Shown: positions 35,767 to 50,827 of the stretch, piece by piece
Numbering within the stretch: the stretch's first letter is position 1
How the letters are laid out: each line of letters begins with the position of its first letter
Source of the DNA: Priestia aryabhattai B8W22
GTDB lineage: Bacteria; Bacillota; Bacilli; Bacillales; Bacillaceae_H
Reading direction: 5' to 3'
NCBI RefSeq assembly: GCF_000956595.1
Contig: NZ_JYOO01000022.1
Coordinates: 1 to 64,000, forward strand
Length of the DNA stretch: 64,000 nt
Notes under the pieces: model-generated
What the model saw: the letters and a program-made list of their open reading frames with translations, nothing else
Databases searched by the model: none
What the model was told of the DNA's origin: nothing
Position numbers and translations under genes: made by a program

Positions 35767-36591
35767 TTAGCGCACGCGTCCAATTTCATTTGCCGCTTTA
35801 TCCATGCTTCTATCGTAAGCTTGCATTATTTTTTGGTTTGCTTCAAAAGCTCTGTAAGCCGTTAGTAAATCAGTCATACTTTGAGCAGCATCTACATTGG
35901 AACGTTCAACAAATCCTTGCTTTAACTGATAAGAAATTCCTGGATTATTCCTTACTGAAGACAATGGCTGATTGTTCAACGTTTCATACAATCCATTCCC
36001 TGCCTTTTTAATCGTTTGTAAATCACTAGCATAAGCAATACCGATTTGTGCAACCTGCTGATTATTTTCCGTTACGTTACCTTGTGAATCTACTATAAAA
36101 TTTTCACTTTTCAGTTGAATTGGCTGATTATTTGTATTTAATACATAAGCTCCGGTAGACGTAGTTAAAAACCCTTCTTGATCTAATGTAAAATTACTGT
36201 TTCTTGTATATTGAGGCGTATTATTAGGGCTTTTTACCACAAAAAATAGTCCGCCCTCTTTTGTAGGCATATGTTGCTCCATCAATGCAATATCAGTTGA
36301 TTGAGACGTTTGCTGAAGATCACCTTGTGTAAAATTTGGAACTGTTTCTTGCATATACACACCCGTATTAATCGTACCTATGTCCTTTTTGTTCTGAACA
36401 GAGATGTTACGGTCAGTGGGTAAATCTTCAGATTCCATTCGCTGCAGTAACATCTCAGGAAATGCCTTTAACGTACCTTGATCTGCTTTAAATCCTGGCG
36501 TATTAGCATTCGCTATGTTATTCGTTAATAAGTCAGTTTGACGCTGCTGAGACAGCATACCCGCTGCTGCCGTGTAAAACCCTTTAAACAT
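35767..36591 (-). CDS. flhO: Flagellar hook-basal body protein FlhO (FlgG family)
   Basis: FlhO (274 residues) is the rod-protein partner of FlhP. It begins MFKGFYTAAAGMLSQQRQTDLLTNNIANANTPGFKAD and ends with SMTDLLTAYRAFEANQKIMQAYDRSMDKAANEIGRVR, the rod/hook terminal helices; PQYTRNSNFTLDQEGFL is the central motif. AAGGAGGATG precedes the ATG. The gene lies downstream of mbl, beyond a terminator, and presumably has its own SigD or SigA promoter, which I could not place with confidence. Confidence 0.94.
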   Translation of the reverse strand: MFKGFYTAAAGMLSQQRQTDLLTNNIANANTPGFKADQGTLKAFPEMLLQRMESEDLPTDRNISVQNKKDIGTINTGVYMQETVPNFTQGDLQQTSQSTDIALMEQHMPTKEGGLFFVVKSPNNTPQYTRNSNFTLDQEGFLTTSTGAYVLNTNNQPIQLKSENFIVDSQGNVTENNQQVAQIGIAYASDLQTIKKAGNGLYETLNNQPLSSVRNNPGISYQLKQGFVERSNVDAAQSMTDLLTAYRAFEANQKIMQAYDRSMDKAANEIGRVR

Positions 36592-36649
36592 ACTTCATCC
36601 TCCTTACAAGTAAACGTTGTTCATTATAGCCGGCTGACAGAGTATAATA

Positions 36650-36696
36650 GATAAAAGAAGAGACTCCTCTGTATGAAACGAGCCAATAGAGGAGTC
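36650..36696 (-). terminator. Terminator after mbl
   Basis: GACTCCTCT (36662-36670) and AGAGGAGTC (36688-36696) pair across a 17-base loop; on the minus strand TCTTCTTTTAT follows. Confidence 0.75.
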
Positions 36697-36705
36697 TTCA
36701 TTTAT

Positions 36706-37707
36706 TTAAACAATATTGCGACGAGATAGTTTATCAATATTATCGAGCATAATACCTGTTCCAACAGCTACACAACCCATTGGATTTTCTGCAATTAGCA
36801 CAGGCACCTTTAATTCTTCCGCTAACAGCTGATCCATACCGTGAAGCAGTGCTCCACCCCCAGTTAAAATAACGCCTCTGTCTATAATATCGGCAGAAAG
36901 TTCGGGAGGTGTACGCTCTAATACACTTTTCGAAGCTTGTACAATGACGCTGACAGACTCTCTAAGTGCCTCCTCTACTTCTTCAGAATAAACAGTAACC
37001 GTACGAGGTAGGCCTGAAACCATGTCTCGCCCTCGAATGTCCAATTCTTCATTACGAGCTTTAGGAAACACCGTACCAATTTTCACTTTAATTTCTTCTG
37101 CTGTACGCTCTCCAATTAAGAGCTTGTATTTTTGCTTAATATACTGCAAAATTTCGGCATCAAAACGATCACCAGCCATCTTAATAGAGGCTGCTGTTAC
37201 GATATCGCCCATTGAAAGGACAGCCACATCAGTTGTACCTCCACCAATATCTACGACCATGTTTCCGCTCGGCTGAAAGATATCCATTCCAGCGCCAATA
37301 GCCGCGACTTTTGGTTCTTCTTCCAAATAAATGGTTTTTCCACCGCTCTTTTCAGCGGCTTCGCGAATTGCTTTTTGTTCAACAGAGGTAATATTCGTTG
37401 GACAACAAATTAGAATGCGAGGCTTGGATAAAAAACCTTTTACATTTAATTTGTTAATAAAGTGTTTGAGCATAGACTCTGTAATTTCGAAGTCAGCAAT
37501 AACACCATCTTTTAAGGGACGAATGGCAATAATATTACCGGGCGTTCTTCCTACCATACGTCTCGCTTCTTCTCCTACTGCTAGCACTCTATTTGTATTT
37601 TTATCAATCGCCACAACAGACGGTTCATTTAACACAATTCCTTTGCCTTTAACGTGAATTAAGACGTTAGCTGTACCTAAATCGATACCAATGTCTTTTG
37701 CTAACAT
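36706..37707 (-). CDS. mbl: MreB-like cell shape protein Mbl
   Basis: Mbl is an actin homologue that forms membrane-bound filaments steering the elongation machinery. The 333-residue protein has the phosphate-1 loop IGIDLGTANVLIHVKGKGIVL, NEPSVVAIDKNT, the phosphate-2 loop VVDIGGGTTDVAVLS and the adenosine motif VILTGGGALLHGMD. Its position between spoIIID and flhO identifies it as Mbl rather than MreB or MreBH. GGAGG lies before the ATG. Confidence 0.97.
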   Translation of the reverse strand: MLAKDIGIDLGTANVLIHVKGKGIVLNEPSVVAIDKNTNRVLAVGEEARRMVGRTPGNIIAIRPLKDGVIADFEITESMLKHFINKLNVKGFLSKPRILICCPTNITSVEQKAIREAAEKSGGKTIYLEEEPKVAAIGAGMDIFQPSGNMVVDIGGGTTDVAVLSMGDIVTAASIKMAGDRFDAEILQYIKQKYKLLIGERTAEEIKVKIGTVFPKARNEELDIRGRDMVSGLPRTVTVYSEEVEEALRESVSVIVQASKSVLERTPPELSADIIDRGVILTGGGALLHGMDQLLAEELKVPVLIAENPMGCVAVGTGIMLDNIDKLSRRNIV

Positions 37708-37839
37708 ACCTTAAATCCTCCTTCTATTTACATATCTTTGCATGATAACCATTCTTTTTTCCTAATTTACTATTTTATCACAATTTGTATATGTATGTTG
37801 TTATTAGCAAAAATATTTATTATATACCTATTTTATCCA

Positions 37840-37894
37840 AAAAAATAAAATGCCCTATACTACCTCTATAAAAAAGGCAATATTGGGCATTCTT
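37840..37894 (-). terminator. Probable terminator after spoIIID
   Basis: AATGCCC (37849-37855) and GGGCATT (37885-37891) pair across a long loop, and on the minus strand the sequence ends TTTTATTTTTTT. The stem is short, so the call is moderate. Confidence 0.55.
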
Positions 37895-38158
37895 TTACTT
37901 TACAGTTTCTTCTTCCTTTTTGTACTTTAATTTTGTTGCTTCTCCTCCACGCAAATGCCGAATAGATTTATGGTAATCAAGAATTTCTTTTACTTCATTT
38001 GCTAATTCAGGATTTATTTCTGGTAGACGCTCTGTTAAATCTTTATGGACAGTACTTTTCGAAACGCCAAATTCTTTCGCAATTACACGAACTGTTTTCT
38101 TTGTTTCTACAATATACTTTCCAATCTTGATAGTTCTCTCTTTGATGTAATCGTGCAC
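37895..38158 (-). CDS. spoIIID: Sporulation transcription factor SpoIIID
   Basis: SpoIIID is a mother-cell regulator that adjusts the SigE regulon and prepares the SigK stage. The 87-residue protein has the HTH VRVIAKEFGVSKSTVHKDLTERL and a basic C-terminal extension (ATKLKYKKEEE). The true start is GTG at 38158 (reading HDYIKERTIKIG), eight bases after GGGGAGGG; the open frame continues upstream to 38299 but without a ribosome site. A SigE-like promoter lies about 50 bases upstream. Confidence 0.96.
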   Translation of the reverse strand: MHDYIKERTIKIGKYIVETKKTVRVIAKEFGVSKSTVHKDLTERLPEINPELANEVKEILDYHKSIRHLRGGEATKLKYKKEEETVK

Positions 38159-38203
38159 ACTACTCGCCCTCCCCAAATTGGATATGAGAAGTATCCAAGG
38201 GAA

Positions 38204-38234
38204 TGTATATATTATCCCTTTTCTAACATTCTCT
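38204..38234 (-). promoter_or_regulatory. Candidate SigE promoter of spoIIID
   Basis: On the minus strand AGAATGTT (38227-38234), 15 bases, and TATACATT (38204-38211) resemble the SigE elements KMATATT and CATACANT with a few mismatches. Confidence 0.5.
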
Positions 38235-38381
38235 TTATAGGTTTGTAACAGTTTATTAGCTTGTGTGCAGATATATGCTAGAAAAGTCAGTAAGGACAAG
38301 TGATTTCTTATATTTTTTTGAAAATTTAGTGTTTTTTATTTACTTTTTTAACATAATGCATCTCATTTTAGAAAAATTCAT

Positions 38382-38415
38382 AAAAAAAGAAGCTCGGTTT
38401 TATCCAGCTTCTTTT
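38382..38415 (-). terminator. Terminator after spoIIQ
   Basis: GAAGCT and AGCTTC pair around an 11-base loop and end in T7 on the minus strand. Confidence 0.82.
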
Positions 38416-38433
38416 CGTATTTATAGCCTTGCC

Positions 38434-39264
38434 TTATGCATTTGGTTTAGACGTATCTGTTGAAGGTTGTTTTGAATCTTTATCTTCTTTAGTCTTTTCA
38501 TCAGATGATTTTTCGCTATCCTTTGATTCTTCAGAAGAAGAATCGTCTTTTGGTTCTGTCACTTCAGCTGCTTTGACTTCTTTGATAGAACTAACAGATT
38601 TTCCAAAATAACTGCTTGGATTAATTGCTACACCATCTTTACGAACTTCAAAGTGCACATGTGTTTTTGCTTCTTGATTATATAAGCTTTTTCCAGCTTT
38701 TGCGATCGTTTGGCCTTGTTTAACAATATCTCCTACTTCTACATCGGCTTTCTCAAGAGATTGATACTGTGTTACTAAACCATCTTTGTGATCAATTTCT
38801 ACTACATAACCTAGTAAAGGATCTTTTGTTGCTTTTGTTACTGTACCGCTAGCTGCTGCTACAACATCAAATGATTTATCTCCCTTAACAGCTAAGTCAA
38901 CACCTGTGTTTGGATGATACGTATTGTTGTAGAAAACTAGTGCTTCTTCTTGTTGTTTTTCAGATGCTTGATCGTCGTAGAAAGGCTTTTTCACGATAGC
39001 TGATGCTTCACTAGCAACTGGCATTTTTAAATTTTCAAGCGAGGCATTTACCTCTACAGCTTCGTCTCGATAAGCCGTACCGTCTTGGCTATAGCCGCTT
39101 TTGTCTTCTTTGCTAATATCATTTCCATTAGCTTGAAACCAAAGGACTGCTGTAAGAATAATTGCTGCACTCGCTAAATAGATAGCCGGGAACACCCAAC
39201 GCTTTCTAACTAATTTTTGAACTTTCGATTTTGGAGAAGTACGTTTCTTTTCTTCCTCTCTCAT
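38434..39264 (-). CDS. spoIIQ: Forespore channel protein SpoIIQ (LytM/M23 domain)
   Basis: SpoIIQ is made in the forespore, crosses the inner forespore membrane and binds SpoIIIAH across the engulfment gap. The 276-residue protein has a basic N-terminus, one membrane span at about 24-44 and an M23/LytM domain (about 105-215). In the first zinc motif the usual HxxxD His is replaced by Asn (NTGVDLA), whereas HVHFEV is intact, so it is probably not an active peptidase. The C-terminal 45 residues are acidic and Ser/Lys-rich. AGGTGATGAT precedes the ATG. Confidence 0.94.
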   Translation of the reverse strand: MREEEKKRTSPKSKVQKLVRKRWVFPAIYLASAAIILTAVLWFQANGNDISKEDKSGYSQDGTAYRDEAVEVNASLENLKMPVASEASAIVKKPFYDDQASEKQQEEALVFYNNTYHPNTGVDLAVKGDKSFDVVAAASGTVTKATKDPLLGYVVEIDHKDGLVTQYQSLEKADVEVGDIVKQGQTIAKAGKSLYNQEAKTHVHFEVRKDGVAINPSSYFGKSVSSIKEVKAAEVTEPKDDSSSEESKDSEKSSDEKTKEDKDSKQPSTDTSKPNA

Positions 39265-39394
39265 ATATCATCACCTCAGCAATCAGTCTGAACACAATTG
39301 AATGAATATATACACAGCGATAAAAAATTTTTTCGATTATTTTTCAACAGATGAATCTAAAATATACATTTTATTTAAAAAAAGTGAAAAACAT

Positions 39395-39423
39395 AAAAAA
39401 AGACCCTGCTATAAGGGTCTTTA
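39395..39423 (-). terminator. Terminator after spoIID
   Basis: AAAGACCCT and AGGGTCTTT form the stem; T7 follows on the minus strand. Confidence 0.88.
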
Positions 39424-39425
39424 AA

Positions 39426-40448
39426 TTAGCGTTTAGCTGTCAATTGTGCAACAAACTGATCGTTAGGGGTAATCGCAACACCTGTATAATAATGAGTAAC
39501 AATATCTTTATACGTTTTTCCTTCTAGTGCCATACCATTTGCTCCGTACTGACTCATCCCAATACCATGCCCATATCCTTTTGTGTTGATGACAATATCA
39601 TTACCTTTTTTTGTCCAATGAAAGTCGGCTGACGATAAACCCAATTTTTCCCGAACATCTTTTCCCGACAGTTCTTTACCGTTTATCTTTACGTAATCTA
39701 CGCGCTGCCCGGGCGTTCTAGAGACGATTTCACCTACTGATCCACTGTTTGTTAATTTCACTCCAAGCCTCTGTTCAAAGCTAGCAACAGACATTACTTT
39801 CTGATTTGTAAATTCAGGAGACTTTTTATCCCATGGACTAGCTACACTTTTTAGATAAGGAATAGAATTCTTCCAATACGCTTCTGAATTTTCAGTGTAA
39901 CCATTGCTGGTAGAAAAGAACGTAGCATTAATTGGCTTATTTTTATACGTAAGAATTTGACCTTGGGTGTCCTTCACTGCTTCTTGAATTTTTTTGATTT
40001 TCCAATCATAGTCTTTGTTCCATCTGCTTCTTAGCTCATCTTTATTTAAATATACTTGGTACTCTACGGTATCAGTCACATCCGCTCCTTGGGGAAGATG
40101 ACTATTTCCATTCATCATAGTTTGCACAATATAGGTTCTGGCTGCCAAACTTTGAGCCTTAAGTGCTTCAAGTTCAAAAGTAGCAGGCATTTCAGCTGCT
40201 ACTACCCCGACAAGATAGTCTTCGAGCGGCAGTTTTTCTACTTTTTTCGTTTCCGTACGATAAACATTGACGTCAAGAGGAGACGCTGTCACTTTTTGTA
40301 GTTTTTCGTTTTTTGGGGTCTGTTTGACATTTTCATGTAGCTTTCCATCTGTCTTTTCAGTAAAAGGAACAACGAGAAGGGTTGGGATGAGTAACACAAC
40401 GAAAAAAAAGATGACTCCTAGTACGACGATTGGCTTTGCTTGTTTCAT
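39426..40448 (-). CDS. spoIID: Stage II sporulation protein D, lytic transglycosylase SpoIID
   Basis: SpoIID cleaves peptidoglycan glycan strands during engulfment with SpoIIM and SpoIIP. The 340-residue protein has one N-terminal membrane span (residues 7-27) and the SpoIID domain: LEDYLVGVVAAEMPATFELEALKAQSLAARTYI, containing the catalytic Glu, and STSNGYTENSEAYW, and GYGHGIGMSQYGANGMA near the end. A SigE-type promoter lies about 60 bases upstream. It is transcribed separately from murA. Confidence 0.96.
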   Translation of the reverse strand: MKQAKPIVVLGVIFFFVVLLIPTLLVVPFTEKTDGKLHENVKQTPKNEKLQKVTASPLDVNVYRTETKKVEKLPLEDYLVGVVAAEMPATFELEALKAQSLAARTYIVQTMMNGNSHLPQGADVTDTVEYQVYLNKDELRSRWNKDYDWKIKKIQEAVKDTQGQILTYKNKPINATFFSTSNGYTENSEAYWKNSIPYLKSVASPWDKKSPEFTNQKVMSVASFEQRLGVKLTNSGSVGEIVSRTPGQRVDYVKINGKELSGKDVREKLGLSSADFHWTKKGNDIVINTKGYGHGIGMSQYGANGMALEGKTYKDIVTHYYTGVAITPNDQFVAQLTAKR

Positions 40449-40507
40449 GAACGCCTAGCCTCCATATCTATTATTTTGACAAGGAAAACCTATATCCCTA
40501 TATTCCA

Positions 40508-40537
40508 TATGTATGGAGATGGACAACCTTTTATGAC
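40508..40537 (-). promoter_or_regulatory. SigE-type promoter of spoIID
   Basis: On the minus strand GTCATAAA (40530-40537), 14 bases, and CATACATA (40508-40515) fit the SigE consensus GKMATATT-N14-CATACANT well. Confidence 0.65.
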
Positions 40538-40568
40538 AGCAAACCGGCCATAAGGGTCGTCCAACGAC

Positions 40569-40600
40569 AAAAAAAGCATCTCGCTACGAGATGCTTTTTT
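40569..40600 (-). terminator. Terminator after murA
   Basis: AAGCATCTCG and CGAGATGCTT form a perfect stem around a three-base loop, flanked by A and T runs. Confidence 0.92.
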
Positions 40601-40609
40601 ATGACATAT

Positions 40610-41914
40610 TTACTTGACGTCTGAAGCCTGTTGAGTTTGTTCTACTTGCTTTGTTTCGTCATTTACACGTTCAATATCAGCGCCTAAAGCGGCTAATTTA
40701 TTGTGGAAATTCACATAACCACGATCAAGGTGTTTTAATTCCGTTACACGCGTATAGCCATCTGCTACAAGTCCTGCTAATGTTAACGCTGCTGCTGCAC
40801 GAAGATCTGTTGCTGCTACTTCAGCGCCTTGTAGTTGAGAAGGTCCGTTAATAATAACAGAGCGTCCTTCAATTTTAATATCAGCGTTCATGCGGCGAAA
40901 CTCTTCTACGTGCATAAAGCGGTTTTCAAAAACTGTTTCTGTAATCATACTTGTGCCTTCTGCTGCTAATAATAATGCCATCATTTGAGATTGCATATCC
41001 GTAGGGAACCCTGGATGAGGCATTGTTTTAATATCTACTGATTTTAGCTTTTCAGGTCCTACAACACGTAAGCCGTCGCCTTCTTCAGTAATTTCAACAC
41101 CCATTTCTTCCATTTTAGCAACAAGTGAACTGATGTGCTCTGCTACTGCACCGCGTACAAGTACGTTTCCACCTGTAATAGCTGCTGCTACCATGAATGT
41201 TCCAGCTTCGATGCGATCTGGAATAATTGCATGTTCTGCACCATATAATTTATTAACACCTTCAATACGGATCGTACCAGTTCCTGCACCGCGAACTTTA
41301 GCGCCCATTGCGTTTAAGAAGTTTGCTAAGTCGACAATCTCAGGTTCTTTTGCTACGTTTTCCATAATTGTAGTGCCTTCCGCTAATGCTGCTGCCATCA
41401 TAATATTTTCTGTGGCACCTACACTTGGGAAGTCCAAATAAATTTTAGCACCTTTTAATCGGCCTTCAACTTTTGCATCAATAAAACCATTTCCTACTTG
41501 AACCTTAGCACCCATTGCTTCAAAGCCTTTAAGATGCTGATCAATCGGTCTTGATCCAATCGCACATCCACCAGGTAAAGCTACACGAGCCTCACCCATA
41601 CGCGCTAATAAAGGACCCATTACAAGTACTGAAGCGCGCATTTTTCTTACATATTCAAAAGGTGCATCTGTTTTTAACTCTCTTGATGCATCTACAACTA
41701 CACGATTTGTTTCAAAATCTACTTCTGCATTCAGATGTCTTAAAACTTCGCCAATCGTAAATACATCGGAGAGAGCTGGTACATCATTTAGAATTGTTTT
41801 TCCTTCACTAGCTAATAAGGTTGCAGTGATAATAGGTAAAACGGCGTTTTTTGCTCCTTCAACTTTAACTGTACCGCTTAATCTATTTCCACCGCGGACG
41901 ATGATTTTTTCCAA
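40610..41914 (-). CDS. murA: UDP-N-acetylglucosamine 1-carboxyvinyltransferase MurA
   Basis: MurA transfers enolpyruvate from PEP to UDP-GlcNAc, the first committed step of peptidoglycan synthesis. The 434-residue enzyme has Lys22-Asn23 in EGAKNAVLP and the PEP-reactive Cys117 in [14 protein letters not shown], the residue fosfomycin modifies. The start is TTG at 41914, six bases after GGAGGGG; the frame open to 41980 adds non-homologous residues. The location between spoIID and ywmB matches B. subtilis murAA. The C-terminus carries a short Gln/Thr-rich tail. Confidence 0.97.
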   Translation of the reverse strand: MEKIIVRGGNRLSGTVKVEGAKNAVLPIITATLLASEGKTILNDVPALSDVFTIGEVLRHLNAEVDFETNRVVVDASRELKTDAPFEYVRKMRASVLVMGPLLARMGEARVALPGGCAIGSRPIDQHLKGFEAMGAKVQVGNGFIDAKVEGRLKGAKIYLDFPSVGATENIMMAAALAEGTTIMENVAKEPEIVDLANFLNAMGAKVRGAGTGTIRIEGVNKLYGAEHAIIPDRIEAGTFMVAAAITGGNVLVRGAVAEHISSLVAKMEEMGVEITEEGDGLRVVGPEKLKSVDIKTMPHPGFPTDMQSQMMALLLAAEGTSMITETVFENRFMHVEEFRRMNADIKIEGRSVIINGPSQLQGAEVAATDLRAAAALTLAGLVADGYTRVTELKHLDRGYVNFHNKLAALGADIERVNDETKQVEQTQQASDVK

Positions 41915-41945
41915 GGTATTCCCCTCCGCGTCCATTTTCTCTATA

Positions 41946-42685
41946 TTAATATTCAGACGTAATGATAGGTGTGCCAACAACTATGGTTGTTTGACCGCCC
42001 ATTCTTGTCTTGCGTAATGCAATTTGTAAGTTCATTTCCTGCTTTTTCGTTTGAAGAGCTTCTTTCCACAGTCCAGTATATGCTGAAACAGAGGTAAATG
42101 ACTCTTCCACTAGAGATTCCACTGGTTTAGCATTGAAAGCTCGTAATAGGTCTTGAATTTCAACAGACAAAACACTTTCCATCTTATCATTGATTTCCCC
42201 CGTTGCACAAGAGAAAATTATGGGTTCTGATAGGAAAATTTTTTCATAATTTGTCTGAAATACATTTTGAAAATGGGTCATATTTTTTCTTTTAAACCTT
42301 GTCCCGTTACATGATACGATATGTACGCATTGCTGTGTTCATCGATCGCATAAGTTAACAGAATGACTTCGTTCACATCTTCACTTTTGCGTGTACCTAT
42401 TGCTTTCCATAGGTCTCTTTCCCTCTTCACTTCCCATTTAAAACCTCTAAAATTACTTTTGATACTTTTAGCTTGCGAATAAAAGGTTTTTTGGTCAGTA
42501 ACAGCTTTTACTTCTTCTCTTGCATACAACGATACTTCCGTTAACGAAACATGCTGCTTATTTAAGGTGTGAACAATCTTCTCAATAGTAGTTTCATTGT
42601 TTTGGGCATTGCTCACATAACTTCCATGATATACGAATAAACCAGTAATGAAAATAGCCAAAAAGACACTAATTTTTTTAAACAT
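41946..42685 (-). pseudogene. ywmB: YwmB-like family protein, frameshifted
   Basis: Two adjoining frames together make one YwmB-type protein of about 246 residues. The first (42685 to 42278) has a signal peptide (ISVFLAIFITGLFVYHG) and ends ...GQGLKEKI. The second (42281 to 41946) continues THFQNVFQTNYEKIFLSEPIIFSCATGEIND and ends ...GTPIITSEY. One added A in the A6 tract at 42283-42288 joins them as GLKEKNMTHF. YwmB is a secreted protein of unknown function that lies between murA and ywzB in Bacillus. The break has the same form as that in the symporter gene and may be a sequencing error. Confidence 0.85.
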
Positions 42686-42845
42686 TTCGCCACTCCCTCT
42701 CCGTACTCATCAGTCTTTCCAGAAGGCGATGATGCATACATGAAAAGGGTCGTCATATTTAGACATAGCGACATACATTAGCGTATAAATTCGTATATCT
42801 TCAATGAATGGACGTCTATTTTATCATAGACTCATAGCTTGCCAA

Positions 42846-43082
42846 TCATTGAAAAAATGAGGGAATGCGCTGTGACCAAAATAAATAATCCAAAAAGAAA
42901 TTACTTACTGTTGATGAAATCGTAATGGTCAATAAAATAAGCATTAATTTTGCTTGAAACACATGATTAGGTTTCATCAGCTTTTCAATTTGAAAGCCTT
43001 GCAAAGCATACCAAGTAATCACAATAAAAATCAAATGTGAAATCATGGTTAGTAACGTTTGCTGCTCAATTCCTCCAAACAA
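42846..43082 (-). CDS. ywzB: YwzB, DUF1146 family membrane protein
   Basis: A 78-residue protein with two membrane spans (about 11-31 and 46-66) of the DUF1146 family that lies between ywmB and the atp operon in Bacillus. No function is known. The TTG at 43082, eight bases after AAGGAG, is the best start; the GTG at 43091 overlaps that ribosome site. A 41-bp palindrome lies 24 bases upstream of the start. Confidence 0.85.
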   Translation of the reverse strand: MFGGIEQQTLLTMISHLIFIVITWYALQGFQIEKLMKPNHVFQAKLMLILLTITISSTVSNFFLDYLFWSQRIPSFFQ

Positions 43083-43105
43083 TAAAAGCACTCCTTTTAA
43101 ACACC

Positions 43106-43146
43106 ATATGAAAAGAAGAGACGATCATCGTCTCTTCTTTTCATAT
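43106..43146. repeat. 41-bp near-perfect palindrome upstream of ywzB
   Basis: Arms 43106-43125 and 43127-43146 are perfect 20-base inverted copies around one base (inner part GAAGAGACGAT). On the minus strand the 3' arm ends CUUCUUUUCAUAU, so it could terminate or attenuate transcription into ywzB, or be a protein-binding site. Confidence 0.85.
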
Positions 43147-43321
43147 TAAAGCACACTTATGCAAATTCGTAAACGGTAACATGAAAAACATTTATTTTAT
43201 TCCCTATTTTAAGATCCTTTTCCATTATTAGGAGAAATAAAGAAGATGGATACGTTTAGTTAAATGAAATATGTAATCATAGACGAATGCTATTTACTCT
43301 TCCTCTTTTATATAATAGAGC

Positions 43322-43357
43322 AAAAAAGCCCTCTCATTCGTTTGAGAGGGCTTTTTT

Positions 43358-43359
<2 letters not shown>
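43322..43359 (-). terminator. Terminator of the atp operon
   Basis: AAAGCCCTCTCA and TGAGAGGGCTTT form a strong stem with A6 and T8 flanks immediately after atpC. Confidence 0.93.
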
Positions 43360-43762
<403 letters not shown>

Positions 43763-43788
43763 TTAAAAAACCTCCTATGTCCCTTAAA

Positions 43789-45237
<1,449 letters not shown>

Positions 45238-45246
45238 TTAAACTTT

Positions 45247-46122
<876 letters not shown>

Positions 46123-46209
46123 TTAGAAGATCACGTGGTATGAAAGGTGAACATTTGTTCACCTTCACCTTATTGAAAGATTGTCTTAACATACCATGCT
46201 GACAATATA

Positions 46210-48827
<2,618 letters not shown>

Positions 48828-48896
48828 TTACTTCTTAAAGACATAAAGTAATGGCGAAGGTTCTTTTGAATGATCTTCGCCACATGTAACACATTA

Positions 48897-49148
<252 letters not shown>

Positions 49149-49199
49149 CTAAGTTTTGTTTTGTCCAAATTGGGTATTACTTGAACAAAGCTTTATAAA

Positions 49200-49916
<717 letters not shown>

Positions 49917-49928
49917 TCACCTCTCTTT

Positions 49929-50300
49929 CTATCTTCTACGCATATTTTGAACAACTAAATCTATGATAATGACAACATAATACGTCATTAATCCCACAAC
50001 TACACTAATAATATGAAAGGTTTTTGGATAAGAGATGGTAATCACAACTGCGAGAGCAGCTGTTGCAAATCTTACAACAGTCCCAATTGAACGAGGCTTT
50101 TTCCCCTCATCCAACGCCTGTCCAAACTGCTCAAACTTTCTTACTAAGTTCCACAAATTATACAAACTCAGGGCGGTTCCTAAAATTAAACCTGCAAAAA
50201 CAGCCTTATAACTTGTAAATCCCCAGCCGAGAACGTATAATGCTAACAAATACAATATGTATGAACGAAGTCTTGGAAAAACGTGCTGCAAATCCTGCAT
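49929..50300 (-). CDS. atpI: ATP synthase protein I (AtpI)
   Basis: AtpI (123 residues) has four predicted membrane helices and assists c-ring assembly. It is the small membrane protein usually encoded first in F-type operons, ahead of atpB, and shows the Gly-rich LILGTALSLYNLWNLVRKFEQFG segment. A GGAGATTAATAATTC ribosome region precedes the ATG. It is downstream of atpZ with six bases between. Confidence 0.93.
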   Translation of the reverse strand: MQDLQHVFPRLRSYILYLLALYVLGWGFTSYKAVFAGLILGTALSLYNLWNLVRKFEQFGQALDEGKKPRSIGTVVRFATAALAVVITISYPKTFHIISVVVGLMTYYVVIIIDLVVQNMRRR

Positions 50301-50306
50301 GAATTA

Positions 50307-50528
50307 TTAATCTCCTGAAAAAAAATGGTGGACTGTTCGCAGCATCATAAAAACACCTGCTGCTAGCCCTGAAAGAAGGCCTAAAATCAAAAATAGTGGT
50401 TCGGTGTCAAGCCATTGATCAGCCCATCTTCCAGAGAATAAGCCAATTAAGACTGAACCTGCTAACTGTGATAGAATGATTGACACTAATGCCATCGCTT
50501 GCAAAGGATGACGGTTGCGATCTTTCAT
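50307..50528 (-). CDS. atpZ: AtpZ/AtpI-family protein
   Basis: A 73-residue membrane protein with two helices (MALVSIILSQLAGSVLIGLFSG and LFLILGLLSGLAAGVFMMLRTV), the short AtpZ type implicated with AtpI in magnesium or calcium uptake and rotor assembly. The ATG at 50528 sits behind AAAAGGGG; the frame open to 50663 runs into the operon leader and is not homologous. It is the first gene of the atp operon here. Confidence 0.88.
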   Translation of the reverse strand: MKDRNRHPLQAMALVSIILSQLAGSVLIGLFSGRWADQWLDTEPLFLILGLLSGLAAGVFMMLRTVHHFFSGD

Positions 50529-50664
50529 AAACTCATACCCCTTTTGCAAAATTTTCTTTTTTCCGAATTCTCTATCGTTTTCATAGCTCAATATATGATA
50601 GGAAGGCAAAAAAAATTGACTAAAAAAGGTAAAAACAGCTAATAAAATGCGCAGAAATATCAAC

Positions 50665-50685
50665 GGTTTTCACAGGTTGAAAACC
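50665..50685. other. Hairpin in the atp operon leader
   Basis: GGTTTTCA and TGAAAACC pair around a five-base loop, between the operon promoter and atpZ. There is no T tail, so it is a leader structure rather than a terminator. Confidence 0.5.
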
Positions 50686-50706
50686 TTATCATTTATATTC
50701 CCTGTA

Positions 50707-50735
50707 AGCATACAATAGCGTATATTTAATGTCAA
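50707..50735 (-). promoter_or_regulatory. SigA promoter of the atp operon
   Basis: On the minus strand TTGACA (50730-50735), 17 bases, and TATGCT (50707-50712). Transcription would begin near 50700, leaving an untranslated leader of about 170 bases before atpZ. Confidence 0.78.
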
Positions 50736-50795
50736 TGTGTTTAAGCTAAAAACTTCACAATCTCTTCTTATTGTTCACATTTCTGCCACACATAA

Positions 50796-50827
50796 AACCT
50801 CTTTAAATGAAAACATTTAAAGAGGTT
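50796..50827 (-). terminator. Terminator after the Vpr-like protease gene
   Basis: AACCTCTTTAAATG and CATTTAAAGAGGTT form a perfect 14-base-pair stem around AAAA; the minus strand then reads TTATG, so the T tail comes from the stem end. It starts at the stop codon. Confidence 0.85.

Noticed and set aside
41133-41441. 102-codon plus-strand frame opposite murA
   Set aside because: Antisense shadow of a strongly conserved gene; Ala/Pro/Ile-rich translation typical of such shadows.
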